Shown: positions 1 to 6,276, numbered from the stretch's first letter. The stretch: DNA of 6,837 bases from Actinomycetota bacterium (GCA_018399435.1 JAGYOJ010000087.1:1-6837); one strand, 5' to 3'. The notes: generated by a model not told the origin, from the letters alone. Numbers and translations: made by a program.

Positions 1-1145
1 TTAATTTCTTCAAAGAAAGGCTTTATTAATTTTTCGCATTGGTTTAAAGTTTCGATTCTAATCTTTATGATAGGAACTATTTTTTTTAATTTATTATCTA
101 ATTCTTTTCCATCAAATATTGTTTTTAGCCTATCCTTGAGAAGTTTTTCTAATTGTTTATCGCTTTTTTTGCGGATATGATTTCCATTTATCCATAGTAG
201 CTTATCATAATCAAACTTTGCCGGTTTTTTAGAAATATCTTTAATGCTAAATTTATCAATTATCTCATTTATGCTAAATAAATCATTTTTCTCTCCATAA
301 GACCATCCAAGAAGGGCTAAATAATTAAGGAGGCCTTCTGGCAGGAAGCCTTCTTGCTTATATGTCTCTATTGATATTGAGCCATGCCTTTTACTAAGTT
401 TTTGGCCATCCTTTCCTAGTATCATTGGAAGATGGGTAAAAGCAGGCAGCTTAAAGCCTAGTAATTTATATAACATTATTTGTTTCGGAGTATTTGTAAG
501 ATGGTCTTCACCCCTTATTACATCAGTTATTCCCATTAAAGCATCGTCTATAGTTGCAGAAAAATTATAGGTTGGGAGCCCATTAGAGCGAAGTATTATA
601 AAATCTTCAATAGTATTTGGGTTTACGGTAATTTTTCCATAAACAGAATCTACAAAGGTTAGGCCCATTGAATAATCAGCTAAAATTCTAATAGCAAAAT
701 TTTCTCCCTTTTTAATCTTTTCTTCAACTTCTTTTTTGGTAAGCCTTAAACATTTTCTGTCATATTTATAATTTTTGCTAGCTAACCTTTTTTCTTTTAA
801 TTTTTCAGGGGAACAAAAACAGGGGTAAGCTTTGTCTTCCTTTATTAGTTTTTGCGCATATTTTTTATAAATCCCTATTCTTTGTGATTGCCTATAAGGG
901 CCATATTTTCCTTCTTTGCTAATGCCCTCATCCCAAGAAAGGCCTAGCCATTTAAGTGAATCTATTATTTTTTTAATGGATTCTTCCTGATGCCTTTTGA
1001 TATCCGTGTCTTCAATTCTTAATATAAAAGAGCCATTTGTCTTTTTTGCATAAAGCCAATTAAAAAAGGCAGTCCTTGCGCTACCTATATGAAGAAAGCC
1101 GGTAGGGCTTGGAGCAAATCTTACTCTTGTCTTTTTGTTTTCCAT
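1..1145 (-). CDS. gltX: Glutamyl-tRNA synthetase, partial (C-terminus beyond window)
   Basis: Class I aminoacyl-tRNA synthetase that charges tRNA-Glu (or tRNA-Glu and tRNA-Gln if non-discriminating) in the cytoplasm. Reading leftwards from the ATG at 1145-1143 gives 381 complete codons without a stop; the frame leaves the window, so roughly the last fifth (most of the anticodon-binding region) is missing. The N-terminus has the signature APSPTGFLHIGSART, with the HIGH-type motif at residues 19-22. A Cys-x-Cys at 109 and 111 and a Tyr-Asp-x-x-x-Cys ending at 132 look like the zinc site of many GluRS proteins. An IRGEDHL block lies near 210-216, and the KMSKS-type loop KLSKR is at 249-253. An AGAGG ribosome site (1156-1152) six bases before the ATG supports this start. 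It is transcribed away from the shell operon and is probably unrelated to it. Confidence 0.96.
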   Translation of the reverse strand, partial: MENKKTRVRFAPSPTGFLHIGSARTAFFNWLYAKKTNGSFILRIEDTDIKRHQEESIKKIIDSLKWLGLSWDEGISKEGKYGPYRQSQRIGIYKKYAQKLIKEDKAYPCFCSPEKLKEKRLASKNYKYDRKCLRLTKKEVEEKIKKGENFAIRILADYSMGLTFVDSVYGKITVNPNTIEDFIILRSNGLPTYNFSATIDDALMGITDVIRGEDHLTNTPKQIMLYKLLGFKLPAFTHLPMILGKDGQKLSKRHGSISIETYKQEGFLPEGLLNYLALLGWSYGEKNDLFSINEIIDKFSIKDISKKPAKFDYDKLLWINGNHIRKKSDKQLEKLLKDRLKTIFDGKELDNKLKKIVPIIKIRIETLNQCEKLIKPFFEEI

Positions 1146-1328
1146 AATAAACCTCTTAACCATTATAATGATTTTTAGCTAATTTTTAATAACTATTTTC
1201 AGTATATTGCATTTACCCTAAATTTTAATAAAACCGAAAAAAAATCCAAATTTACTTATTATGGAATTAAACATGTAAATTTTTATGTTATAATAAATTG
1301 ATTTTTAAAATGTAATTATTTATAAATT
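1146..1328. promoter_or_regulatory. Divergent intergenic region between gltX and the BMC shell operon
   Basis: This 183-base, very AT-rich stretch holds the starts of two divergent transcripts and no gene. For gltX (minus) there are two candidate -10 boxes. A perfect TATAAT reads leftwards at 1167-1162, but it would leave a leader of only about ten bases. A TATACT at 1206-1201 would leave a more usual leader of about 50 bases. Neither has a convincing -35. For the shell operon (plus) the extended -10 at 1286-1294 is much clearer. I see no riboswitch-like structure and no obvious operator. Confidence 0.5.
1286..1294 (+). promoter_or_regulatory. Extended -10 promoter of the BMC shell operon
   Basis: TGTTATAAT matches the extended -10 consensus TGnTATAAT exactly. 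The best -35 at normal spacing is weak (TTAAAC at 1267-1272, 16 bases upstream), which is usual for extended -10 promoters. Transcription would start near 1301, giving a leader of about 26 bases before the ATG at 1329. The leader has no Shine-Dalgarno sequence. Sigma-A/70-type recognition is inferred from the motif. Confidence 0.6.
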
Positions 1329-1601
1329 ATGGAAATAGCTGAAATTATAGGTACTGTAGTAAGTACGATAAAAATTAGTAAATTGGAAAATACTAAGCTA
1401 AAAATTGCCCAGGCAATAGACCCTTTTGGCAAAAAAACTAATAATTACTATTTGGTAGAAGATGCGATTGGTGTAGGAAAAGGCGAGAGGGTATTATTAT
1501 CAGATGACGGCGATAATGTAAGTAATATTGTTGGCAGGCCTAATGTTCCTATCAGGGCATCAATAATTGCAAAAGTTGATAAAATTAATATTTATGAATA
1601 A
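1329..1601 (+). CDS. BMC-P shell vertex protein, EutN/CcmL family (paralogue 1 of 5)
   Basis: A 90-residue protein of the EutN/CcmL/PduN family, whose members form pentamers that cap the twelve vertices of bacterial microcompartment shells. The family pattern is clear. The N-terminal strand is AEIIGTVVSTIK; the central turn IGVGKGE at 47-53 matches the family IGAGxGE; and the end has PIRASIIAKVD, matching the usual PxDxxIxxxVD. The segment that normally reads Gly-Ser-Ser-Ala-Arg is instead GDNVS at 61-65, so this is a diverged member. It is first in the operon and the nearest to the extended -10. The ATG at 1329 has no Shine-Dalgarno site, only an AT-rich leader, but the protein aligns with the family from its first residue, so the start is probably right. 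Its role as a vertex protein is inferred from the family. Confidence 0.9.
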   Translation: MEIAEIIGTVVSTIKISKLENTKLKIAQAIDPFGKKTNNYYLVEDAIGVGKGERVLLSDDGDNVSNIVGRPNVPIRASIIAKVDKINIYE

Positions 1602-1603
1602 AT

Positions 1604-1873
1604 ATGGATATTGGCAAAATAGTAGGTAGCATTACCTCGGTTGCAAAAATAGAAGAGCTTAAACCATTAACATTGTATTTAGTCCATTTACTAGATAGCG
1701 AATTTAATAATACTGGAAATTACATGGTAGCAGTAGACACTATTGGCGTGGGTTACGGGGATATAATACTTATAACTACAGGCAGTGCTGCTAAAATGAC
1801 AGCAGTAACCCGGGACGTGCCGGTAGATACATCTATTGTAGCAAGAATTGATACTGAAAAAGAGGAAAGTTAA
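1604..1873 (+). CDS. BMC-P shell vertex protein, EutN/CcmL family (paralogue 2 of 5)
   Basis: An 89-residue EutN/CcmL-type pentamer protein of a microcompartment shell. It keeps the N-terminal strand pattern GKIVGSITSVAK (residues 4-15), the central VDTIGVGYGD (44-53), a near-consensus GSAAK at 60-64 where the family has Gly-Ser-Ser-Ala-Arg, and PVDTSIVARID (73-83). It is one of the more orthodox of the five paralogues. It starts two bases after the stop of the first gene with no clear Shine-Dalgarno site, which suggests translational coupling. It differs in sequence from its neighbours over most of its length, so the array is not a recent duplication. The C-terminus is short and acidic (TEKEES). 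Confidence 0.93.
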   Translation: MDIGKIVGSITSVAKIEELKPLTLYLVHLLDSEFNNTGNYMVAVDTIGVGYGDIILITTGSAAKMTAVTRDVPVDTSIVARIDTEKEES

Positions 1874-2169
1874 TGCAACTTGGCAAAGTTAAAAAAGAAC
1901 TAGTGTGCACGGTTAAAGATCCGGCAATGAAATCAGCAAAGATTTTTTTAGTAAAAATTTTAAACTTAGCAGAAAAAGAAACTAAAAAATATGTTGTAGC
2001 AGTAGATAAAAAATTAGATATAGGAGTTGGAGATACTGTATTGGTGGTAGGGGGAAGCTCTGCCAGAAAAATAGTTAGCTATAGTGACATGCCCATAAAT
2101 TCAGGGATATCTGCAAAAGTTGATTCTATATATATTGATAAAAAATATAAATTTCTCATGGATAAATAA
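1873..2169 (+). CDS. BMC-P shell vertex protein, EutN/CcmL family (paralogue 3 of 5)
   Basis: A 98-residue EutN/CcmL-type vertex protein, the longest of the five. It has the strand LGKVKKELVCTVK (residues 3-15), the conserved VVAVD at 41-45, GVGD at 51-54, and the canonical GSSAR at 61-65. PINSG at 74-78 replaces the usual PxD. There is a two-residue insertion (KL) between the conserved Asp and the Gly-Val-Gly turn, and a lysine-rich tail. The ATG overlaps the previous stop by one base (TAATG), a strong sign of coupled translation. AGAGG at 1861-1865, inside the end of the previous gene, gives a good ribosome site seven bases from the start. Pentamer formation is inferred from the family. Confidence 0.92.
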   Translation: MQLGKVKKELVCTVKDPAMKSAKIFLVKILNLAEKETKKYVVAVDKKLDIGVGDTVLVVGGSSARKIVSYSDMPINSGISAKVDSIYIDKKYKFLMDK

Positions 2170-2171
2170 AA

Positions 2172-2444
2172 ATGTTTTATGCAAAAGTAATAGGAAAAAC
2201 TTATTCTAATTTTAAGCACCCTGCTTTAGAAGGGATAGGCATAAAGATAATACAAAAGGTAAACATAGAAACAGGTGAGTCCGAGGATGATATCTCTTTA
2301 GCTCTAGACCCCTTGGGTGTATCAATTGGCGAATATATAGGATATGAAGTCAGCACTGAAGCAACCTGGGCTTTTGAAGATAAATTAGTCCCTTCTGATA
2401 CAACTATTACTGCAATCATTGATTCAAAAGATATTGGGAGATAA
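2172..2444 (+). CDS. Diverged BMC-P shell vertex protein, EutN/CcmL family (paralogue 4 of 5)
   Basis: A 90-residue protein recognisable as EutN/CcmL-type by its N-terminal strand (FYAKVIGKTYSNFKHP), the ALDPLGVSIGE turn (44-54), and VPSDTTITAIID (73-84), matching the family PxDxxIxxxVD. It is the most divergent of the set. STEAT at 61-65 stands where others have Gly-Ser-Ser-Ala-Arg, a tryptophan follows (W66), and the strand after the turn is EYIGYEV rather than the usual hydrophobic VLV pattern. It follows the third gene by two bases and lacks a clear Shine-Dalgarno site, so coupling is likely. The divergence could mean a specialised vertex, a heteropentamer partner, or relaxed selection; the intact frame argues against plain decay. 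Confidence 0.83.
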   Translation: MFYAKVIGKTYSNFKHPALEGIGIKIIQKVNIETGESEDDISLALDPLGVSIGEYIGYEVSTEATWAFEDKLVPSDTTITAIIDSKDIGR

Positions 2445-2449
2445 AGCTT

Positions 2450-2737
2450 ATGATTTTAGGAAAAGTAATAGGCAATATAGTTTCAGTTATAAAAGATGAG
2501 AAATATGAAGGTTTTAAGCTGCTAATTGTCCAAGAGCTTGACATGGAAGGAAATTTTAAGGATAACTTTGTTGTTTCAATTGATTTAATAGGGGTTGGAA
2601 TCGATGAAGTGGTTATGGTTGCAAATGGTACGCCTGCCAGGTATACAGAAGAAACCCAGGACATGGGGCTAGATTCAATTATCATTGCTAAAATAGAAAA
2701 TTTGATTTTTGAAGATAAACAAGTACAATTAGAATAA
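2450..2737 (+). CDS. BMC-P shell vertex protein, EutN/CcmL family (paralogue 5 of 5)
   Basis: A 95-residue EutN/CcmL-type vertex protein. It has LGKVIGNIVSVIKDEKYEG at the N-terminus (residues 3-21), close to the CcmL pattern, then IDLIGVGIDE at 44-53, GTPAR at 60-64 (a conservative version of Gly-Ser-Ser-Ala-Arg), and SIIIAKIENL near the end. MGLDS at 72-76 has a glycine where the family usually has the proline of PxD. The ATG at 2450 follows a five-base gap and has a usable GGGAG ribosome site (2436-2440) nine bases upstream. It ends 21 bases before the BMC-H gene, the widest gap inside the operon. The C-terminal extension (FEDKQVQLE) is charged. Confidence 0.93.
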   Translation: MILGKVIGNIVSVIKDEKYEGFKLLIVQELDMEGNFKDNFVVSIDLIGVGIDEVVMVANGTPARYTEETQDMGLDSIIIAKIENLIFEDKQVQLE

Positions 2738-2747
2738 TTATAGTTTT

Positions 2748-2752
2748 GGAGG
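2748..2752 (+). promoter_or_regulatory. Strong Shine-Dalgarno site of the BMC-H gene
   Basis: GGAGG lies six bases before the ATG at 2759. This is the best ribosome binding site in the operon; the first, second and fourth vertex genes have none that I can see. It fits the need for many more hexamers than pentamers in a closed shell. Confidence 0.8.
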
Positions 2753-2758
2753 TTAACA

Positions 2759-3028
2759 ATGGATGGTTTTGCAATAGGTTTAATAGAAACAAAGGGCCTT
2801 ATTGGTTCATTGGAAGCATCAGACGCTATGGTCAAAGCTGCAAATGTTAAACTAATGGGGCAAGTTAGGATTGGTGGCGGTTATGTCACTGTTTTTGTAA
2901 AGGGCGATGTAGGTGCTGTTAAGGCTGCGGTTGACGCTGGCGCTGCAGCAGCTAAAAAAGTTGGTGAACTTCTTTCATCACATGTTATTCCAAGGCCTCA
3001 TGAAGATTTAGATATGATTTATCCTTAA
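2759..3028 (+). CDS. BMC-H shell hexamer protein (PduA/EutM/CcmK type)
   Basis: An 89-residue single-domain (Pfam BMC, PF00936) protein that forms the hexameric tiles of microcompartment facets. It aligns without gaps to PduA/EutM: AIGLIETKGLIGSLEASDAM, K26 and N29 in VKAAN, GDVGAVKAAVDAGAAAA, and HVIPRPH with R79. K26 and R79 are the edge residues that pack hexamers side by side, so tiling should be intact. The central pore loop is R37-I38-G39-G40-G41 where PduA has Lys-Ile-Gly-Ser-Gly, so the pore serine is glycine here. It is the last gene of the shell operon and the only BMC-H in the window. It has a strong GGAGG site, and its stop overlaps that of the convergent penicillin-binding protein gene by four bases. 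Confidence 0.97.
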   Translation: MDGFAIGLIETKGLIGSLEASDAMVKAANVKLMGQVRIGGGYVTVFVKGDVGAVKAAVDAGAAAAKKVGELLSSHVIPRPHEDLDMIYP

Positions 3029-5136
3029 GGGTTAACCCAAACCTTGATTATTCTTATGGGGTCAACTTCCTCATCCCATAAAGGCTCTTGCCTGTGAACA
3101 TAACCTGGAGGTACACCTCCAAATTCTTCTTCAATAAATTCTATATGAGTGTACCCGGCATTTATCAAAATATTATTTGCCCGGTCTTTAGGCATTAGTG
3201 TTATATTAGGAAGTTTTAAACCCTCTGTAGTATCCAATGACCTGGGTTCCTGCCCGTAATGAAACTGTCTTAATTCGATCTGCTCAACAGGAGTAAACCT
3301 ATTAGGCAGCATTAATTCACCAGTTTCAGGATTTGATACTACTTGTATATCTATTAGATCATCTTCAGGCCTTTCAAAATTTTCTATAGGCAAATCTTTT
3401 GTAGCATTTTCCATAAATAATTTCCAGATCATTGCAGGATGTGTGCCACCCTGTACGCGTATTTCATGTATTGCTTCCATCTTTTTATTTACTTCTGGAT
3501 AACCTATCCATACGCAAGCGGCAAGATTTGGAGTAAATCCTGTAAACCATACATTTTCAGCTTCCTGGGTCGTGCCGGTTTTCCCAGCAACAGGCCTGTC
3601 TTCAAGCCTGGCTCTGGTCCCGGTTCCCCTCTGGACTACTTGCTGCATAATTTCTATAGCCCTGTAAGCATTTATGGCACTTATTGCCTGGACGCCTTCA
3701 GCCTGGTATTCTTCTAAAACTTCCCCATCATTACCTACTACTTTTAGAATTGCTACCGGATCATTTTTTACTCCATAATTAGCAATAGTTGCAAAAGAAG
3801 AACAAACTTCCAGTGGGGAAACACCTTCAGTGAGCCCCCCTAATCCTATTGCTGGATATGGGTTAAGCTCTGAAGTTATGCCCATTTTTTTAGCTACATC
3901 TACAATACTATATGCGCCAACCTTCATTATTAGCTGCGAGTAAACTACATTAACTGATTTTACGGTTGCCTCTAGTACTGGCATTTCCGTAATCTCATAA
4001 TCTGTCCCCATGTAATTTGAAACTTCCCAGGGCTCACTGCCCTCAATATCAAATATTACGGGACCGTTTGGGTCAAAAGTCATCAGGGGGCTTATGCCTT
4101 GCTCCAGGGCTGCCATTAAAGCAAATACTTTAAATGTGGAACCGGGCTGCCTTTGTGCTTGTGTTGCAAGATTAAATTTCATATCACTAAAATCTTTTCC
4201 GCCAACCATAGCTTTTATTTGGCCGGTTTTTGGATCTATGGCCACTAATGCTGAAGCAGGATCTTCAGGATCATAAAGAACTTCTTTGATAGCTTTTTCT
4301 GCATCTACCTGCATATCAGGATCTAAAGTAGTATATATTTCAAAGCCGCCTCTAAATACCCTGTTTACTCCATATTTTTCTATTAATTTCTGCTTTACAT
4401 ATTCCACAAAATAAGGGGCAAAACCTTCTTCTGTATCTTCCTTGGGCCTTTGCGTTATTACAGGCCTGCTTATGGCTTTTTCATAATCATCCTGGCTTAT
4501 AAAATTTAGTTCAAGCATTTTAGAAAGCACAATATTTCTTCTCTCTAGCGCAAATTCCTTATCTAAGTACGGGGTTTTGCCTGGATCCCTTAAAAGGCCT
4601 GCAAGCAATGCAGCCTCTGAAAGATTTATATATTCAACATCTTTATTAAAATAAACTTTGGAGGCAGTCTGTACTCCATATGAGCCTTCACCAAAGTAAA
4701 CAGTATTTAGGTACATCTCAAGAACTTCCTCTTTAGAATAAATTTTTTCCAGCTGGTAAGCTAGTATTGCTTCTTTTAATTTTCTATCATATGTTATCTC
4801 ATATTTTTCTTCAGGTATATAAAGGTTCCTTATAACCTGCTGGGTAATCGTGCTTGCACCTTGAACTACTTCTCCAGTTTCAAGATTGATTATAAAAGCC
4901 CTTATAATCCCTTCCATATCAACTCCAGTATGCTGGTAAAATCTTTCATCTTCAATTGCGATTACTGCATTTACAAGTTTTTCAGGCATTTGCCCCAGTG
5001 ACACAAGCTCCCTGTTTTGTTCTCCATGAAAGGTTGCTATCAGCGAACCGTCATTTGCATATATCCTAGAAGTTAGGGCGCTTTCTGTAGGCTTGAAGTC
5101 CTCAATTTCTGGAAGGACCTCATAAATCTTTACCAA
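3025..5136 (-). CDS. Class A penicillin-binding protein with PASTA-like domain, N-terminally truncated
   Basis: A bifunctional peptidoglycan synthase: an N-terminal GT51 glycosyltransferase polymerises lipid II and a C-terminal transpeptidase cross-links it outside the membrane. The GT51 part shows IEDERFYQHTG (61-71, catalytic E62), GASTITQQVIRN (93-104), RKLKE (118-122) and YLNTVYFG (142-149). The transpeptidase has the SxxK serine (STFK, 333-336), SVN (394-396) and KTGT (519-522). Residues about 642-703 look like one PASTA domain. The 703-codon frame is intact, but it begins right at the segment that normally follows the transmembrane anchor (KIYEVLPEIEDFKP); the 30-40 residue cytoplasmic tail and anchor are missing. 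The only plausible start is a TTG at 5136-5134 with no Shine-Dalgarno site. Upstream codons in frame are antisense to a deacetylase remnant. It may be a recent pseudogene despite the clean frame. Confidence 0.9.
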   Translation of the reverse strand: MVKIYEVLPEIEDFKPTESALTSRIYANDGSLIATFHGEQNRELVSLGQMPEKLVNAVIAIEDERFYQHTGVDMEGIIRAFIINLETGEVVQGASTITQQVIRNLYIPEEKYEITYDRKLKEAILAYQLEKIYSKEEVLEMYLNTVYFGEGSYGVQTASKVYFNKDVEYINLSEAALLAGLLRDPGKTPYLDKEFALERRNIVLSKMLELNFISQDDYEKAISRPVITQRPKEDTEEGFAPYFVEYVKQKLIEKYGVNRVFRGGFEIYTTLDPDMQVDAEKAIKEVLYDPEDPASALVAIDPKTGQIKAMVGGKDFSDMKFNLATQAQRQPGSTFKVFALMAALEQGISPLMTFDPNGPVIFDIEGSEPWEVSNYMGTDYEITEMPVLEATVKSVNVVYSQLIMKVGAYSIVDVAKKMGITSELNPYPAIGLGGLTEGVSPLEVCSSFATIANYGVKNDPVAILKVVGNDGEVLEEYQAEGVQAISAINAYRAIEIMQQVVQRGTGTRARLEDRPVAGKTGTTQEAENVWFTGFTPNLAACVWIGYPEVNKKMEAIHEIRVQGGTHPAMIWKLFMENATKDLPIENFERPEDDLIDIQVVSNPETGELMLPNRFTPVEQIELRQFHYGQEPRSLDTTEGLKLPNITLMPKDRANNILINAGYTHIEFIEEEFGGVPPGYVHRQEPLWDEEVDPIRIIKVWVNP

Positions 5137-5145
5137 AATGGCTAC
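5125..5145. other. Breakpoint joining two 5'-truncated genes head to head
   Basis: Leftwards from here the sequence is the penicillin-binding protein just after its expected membrane anchor. Rightwards it is the interior of a polysaccharide deacetylase (NGYCLVNLLDYVRGNID). The two genes point away from each other, and both lack their starts and promoters. A deletion that removed the shared upstream region is the simplest reading. A false join in assembly would look the same. The recognisable parts of the two genes meet within about 15 bases. Confidence 0.65.
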
Positions 5146-5904
5146 TGTCTTGTTAACCTGCTGGATTATGTAAGGGGAAATATAGATATAGAGGCAGGGA
5201 AAAGCCCTGTGATTATAACCTTTGACGATGCTACGCAGGGGCAGCTTGATTTCCTGGAAACTTCCCAGGGTATCGAGCTTGACCCAGATTGTGCAGTAGC
5301 CATCCTTGAGGACTTCTGCAGTGATTATCCTGATTTCGGCAGGGGAGCTACTTTTTACATATATTATCCAAATCCCTTACGACAGGAGCAGTATATAGAA
5401 GAGAAACTAAAATTTTTAGCCCGGAAGTGCTATGATATCGGCAAACCATACCTACAGCCACGCAAACCTTTCGCTATTAAGCGATGAGGACGCTTTAATG
5501 GAGATTGCCCTCAATGGCAAAAAAACAAATGATATCCTGCCAGGATATGAAGTTAGGAGCCTGTCCCTGCCCTACGGCCAATACCCCAATAACAGGGATG
5601 TCCTGACACGGGAGGAAATTATCTGGAATACAATTATACCAATGAAGCCGTATTACTTGTTGGCAGCAATCCCGCACCTTCACCTTTCAGCATTGAGTTT
5701 GACCCTTTAGGCATGCCCAGGATAAGAGCAAGCGAGACCATGGTTGAGAATTCAGGAATATATGACTGGCTTAATTTTTTCAAAAAGTATCCTGAACGGC
5801 AATATATAAGTGACGGCAATACTGCTGCTGTTGCGGTATCAAGGGAAGCAGAAGATAGCCTTGATAAGCATTCAACTATTGATAAAATGGTATATTTTTA
5901 CTAG
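5137..5904 (+). pseudogene. CE4 polysaccharide deacetylase remnant, 5'-truncated and twice frameshifted
   Basis: CE4 (NodB-type) deacetylases remove acetyl groups from cell-wall or surface polysaccharides using a metal bound by Asp-His-His. The remnant shows motif 1, VIITFDDATQG (around 5209-5241). After a one-base insertion in the AAA at 5443-5445 the reading continues one frame on, with motif 2, NHTYSHANLS (H codons at 5447 and 5459), and RSLSLPYGQYP, the motif 3 region. Near 5613-5618 a one-base deletion in an A run returns it to the first frame, giving NEAVLLVGSNPAPSPFSIEF and a natural-looking C-terminus ending at TAG 5902-5904. In the unshifted frame a TGA stops it at 5485-5487. The N-terminal part before NGYCLVNLL is gone, and with it the start and promoter. 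GC content is somewhat higher than in the shell genes. Sequencing error in the A runs could explain the frameshifts but not the missing 5' end. Confidence 0.85.
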
Positions 5905-5917
5905 GTTTCTGCAGGGT

Positions 5918-6105
5918 AGACAGGGTTCCCATACCCAGTAGCAGCCGGTTATATATGTTTCAATTTTTCTCATATCAACCCTGGCCCTGGTGCCTGCCAG
6001 CCTGTGTGCCAATTAAAAGTTGCCGTATTTTATATAATGCTGATTTTTTTAAAATATACAGTCGCAAGAGAAAAATTGCCAATTTTATCAAACAGGACCC
6101 TGTCT
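5918..6105. repeat. Inverted repeat pair with 9-base arms, 188 bases end to end
   Basis: AGACAGGGT at 5918-5926 is matched exactly by its reverse complement ACCCTGTCT at 6097-6105, and the next bases inwards are partly similar. The enclosed DNA encodes nothing I recognise. The arrangement resembles a decayed miniature inverted-repeat element, but no target-site duplication is evident and 9 bases is short, so chance is a real alternative. Confidence 0.25.
6072..6086. repeat. AT-rich 15-base palindrome
   Basis: AAAATTG and CAATTTT flank a single central C, forming a perfect 7-base inverted repeat. The size suits a dimeric repressor site, but it lies about 190 bases before the next frame and no promoter is next to it, so its function is unknown. 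Confidence 0.3.
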
Positions 6106-6200
6106 TGCCTTGCTCATGCCTTAATAAGCTGAGTATTAAAATAAATCAGAATTAACTATATAATAAACTACATATTCAGTCTGAAATTACTCTTAAAAGA

Positions 6201-6250
6201 TGGTAAAATAAAGTTAAGATATATAGAAATAACAATTATTATTATTGTTA
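6201..6250 (+). promoter_or_regulatory. Possible promoter and AT hairpin upstream of the NifX-like frame
   Basis: TGGTAAAAT at 6201-6209 fits an extended -10 (TGnTAnAAT-like) with no clear -35. Downstream, TAACAAT (6230-6236) and ATTGTTA (6244-6250) form a perfect 7-base inverted repeat around a 7-base spacer. It could be an operator or a weak hairpin in the leader; an all-AT stem without a T tract is a poor terminator. Background AT richness makes chance matches likely. Confidence 0.3.
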
Positions 6251-6276
6251 AATAAAATAAAAAGTGTTCAGGGAAA

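Larger units (their letters stand above)
5905..6276. other. Gene-free stretch between the deacetylase and NifX-like remnants
   Basis: I see no supportable gene in these 372 bases. An open frame at 5955-6155 on the plus strand would give 66 residues, but it has no ribosome site, unlikely composition (Cys, Pro, Trp and Phe rich at the start) and no recognisable family. The left part (5905-6120) mixes GC-rich patches such as the imperfect palindrome at 5981-6000 with AT-rich runs, suggesting degenerated sequence. The right part (6121-6276) is very AT-rich and holds a possible promoter and a hairpin ahead of the NifX-like frame. Confidence 0.6.

Noticed and set aside
1310..1315. A start-stop ATGTAA in the leader of the shell operon, considered as a regulatory minimal upstream frame.
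   Set aside because: No Shine-Dalgarno site, and such hexamers are expected by chance in AT-rich DNA.
2201..2835. Two open frames on the minus strand (72 and 139 codons) across the vertex genes 4-5 and BMC-H start.
   Set aside because: They are antisense to well-supported shell genes, Ser- and Ile-rich, with no recognisable domain.
3439..4276. Plus-strand open frames inside the penicillin-binding protein gene.
   Set aside because: They are antisense to conserved transpeptidase sequence and have no ribosome site or family resemblance.
5495..5819. Minus-strand open frames over the deacetylase remnant.
   Set aside because: They run opposite to recognisable CE4 motifs and match nothing.
5981..6000. 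GC-rich imperfect hairpin (CTGGC and GCCAG arms) considered as a terminator for the deacetylase.
   Set aside because: The stem is only five bases with a ten-base loop and no T run follows.
5955..6155. A 66-codon plus-strand open frame starting MFQFFSYQPWPW.
   Set aside because: No ribosome site, improbable composition and no known family; treated as chance in a degenerate stretch.
5905..6276. Search by eye for tRNA genes, CRISPR repeats or a riboswitch.
   Set aside because: No cloverleaf, no regularly spaced direct repeats and no recognisable riboswitch core were seen here or elsewhere in the window.
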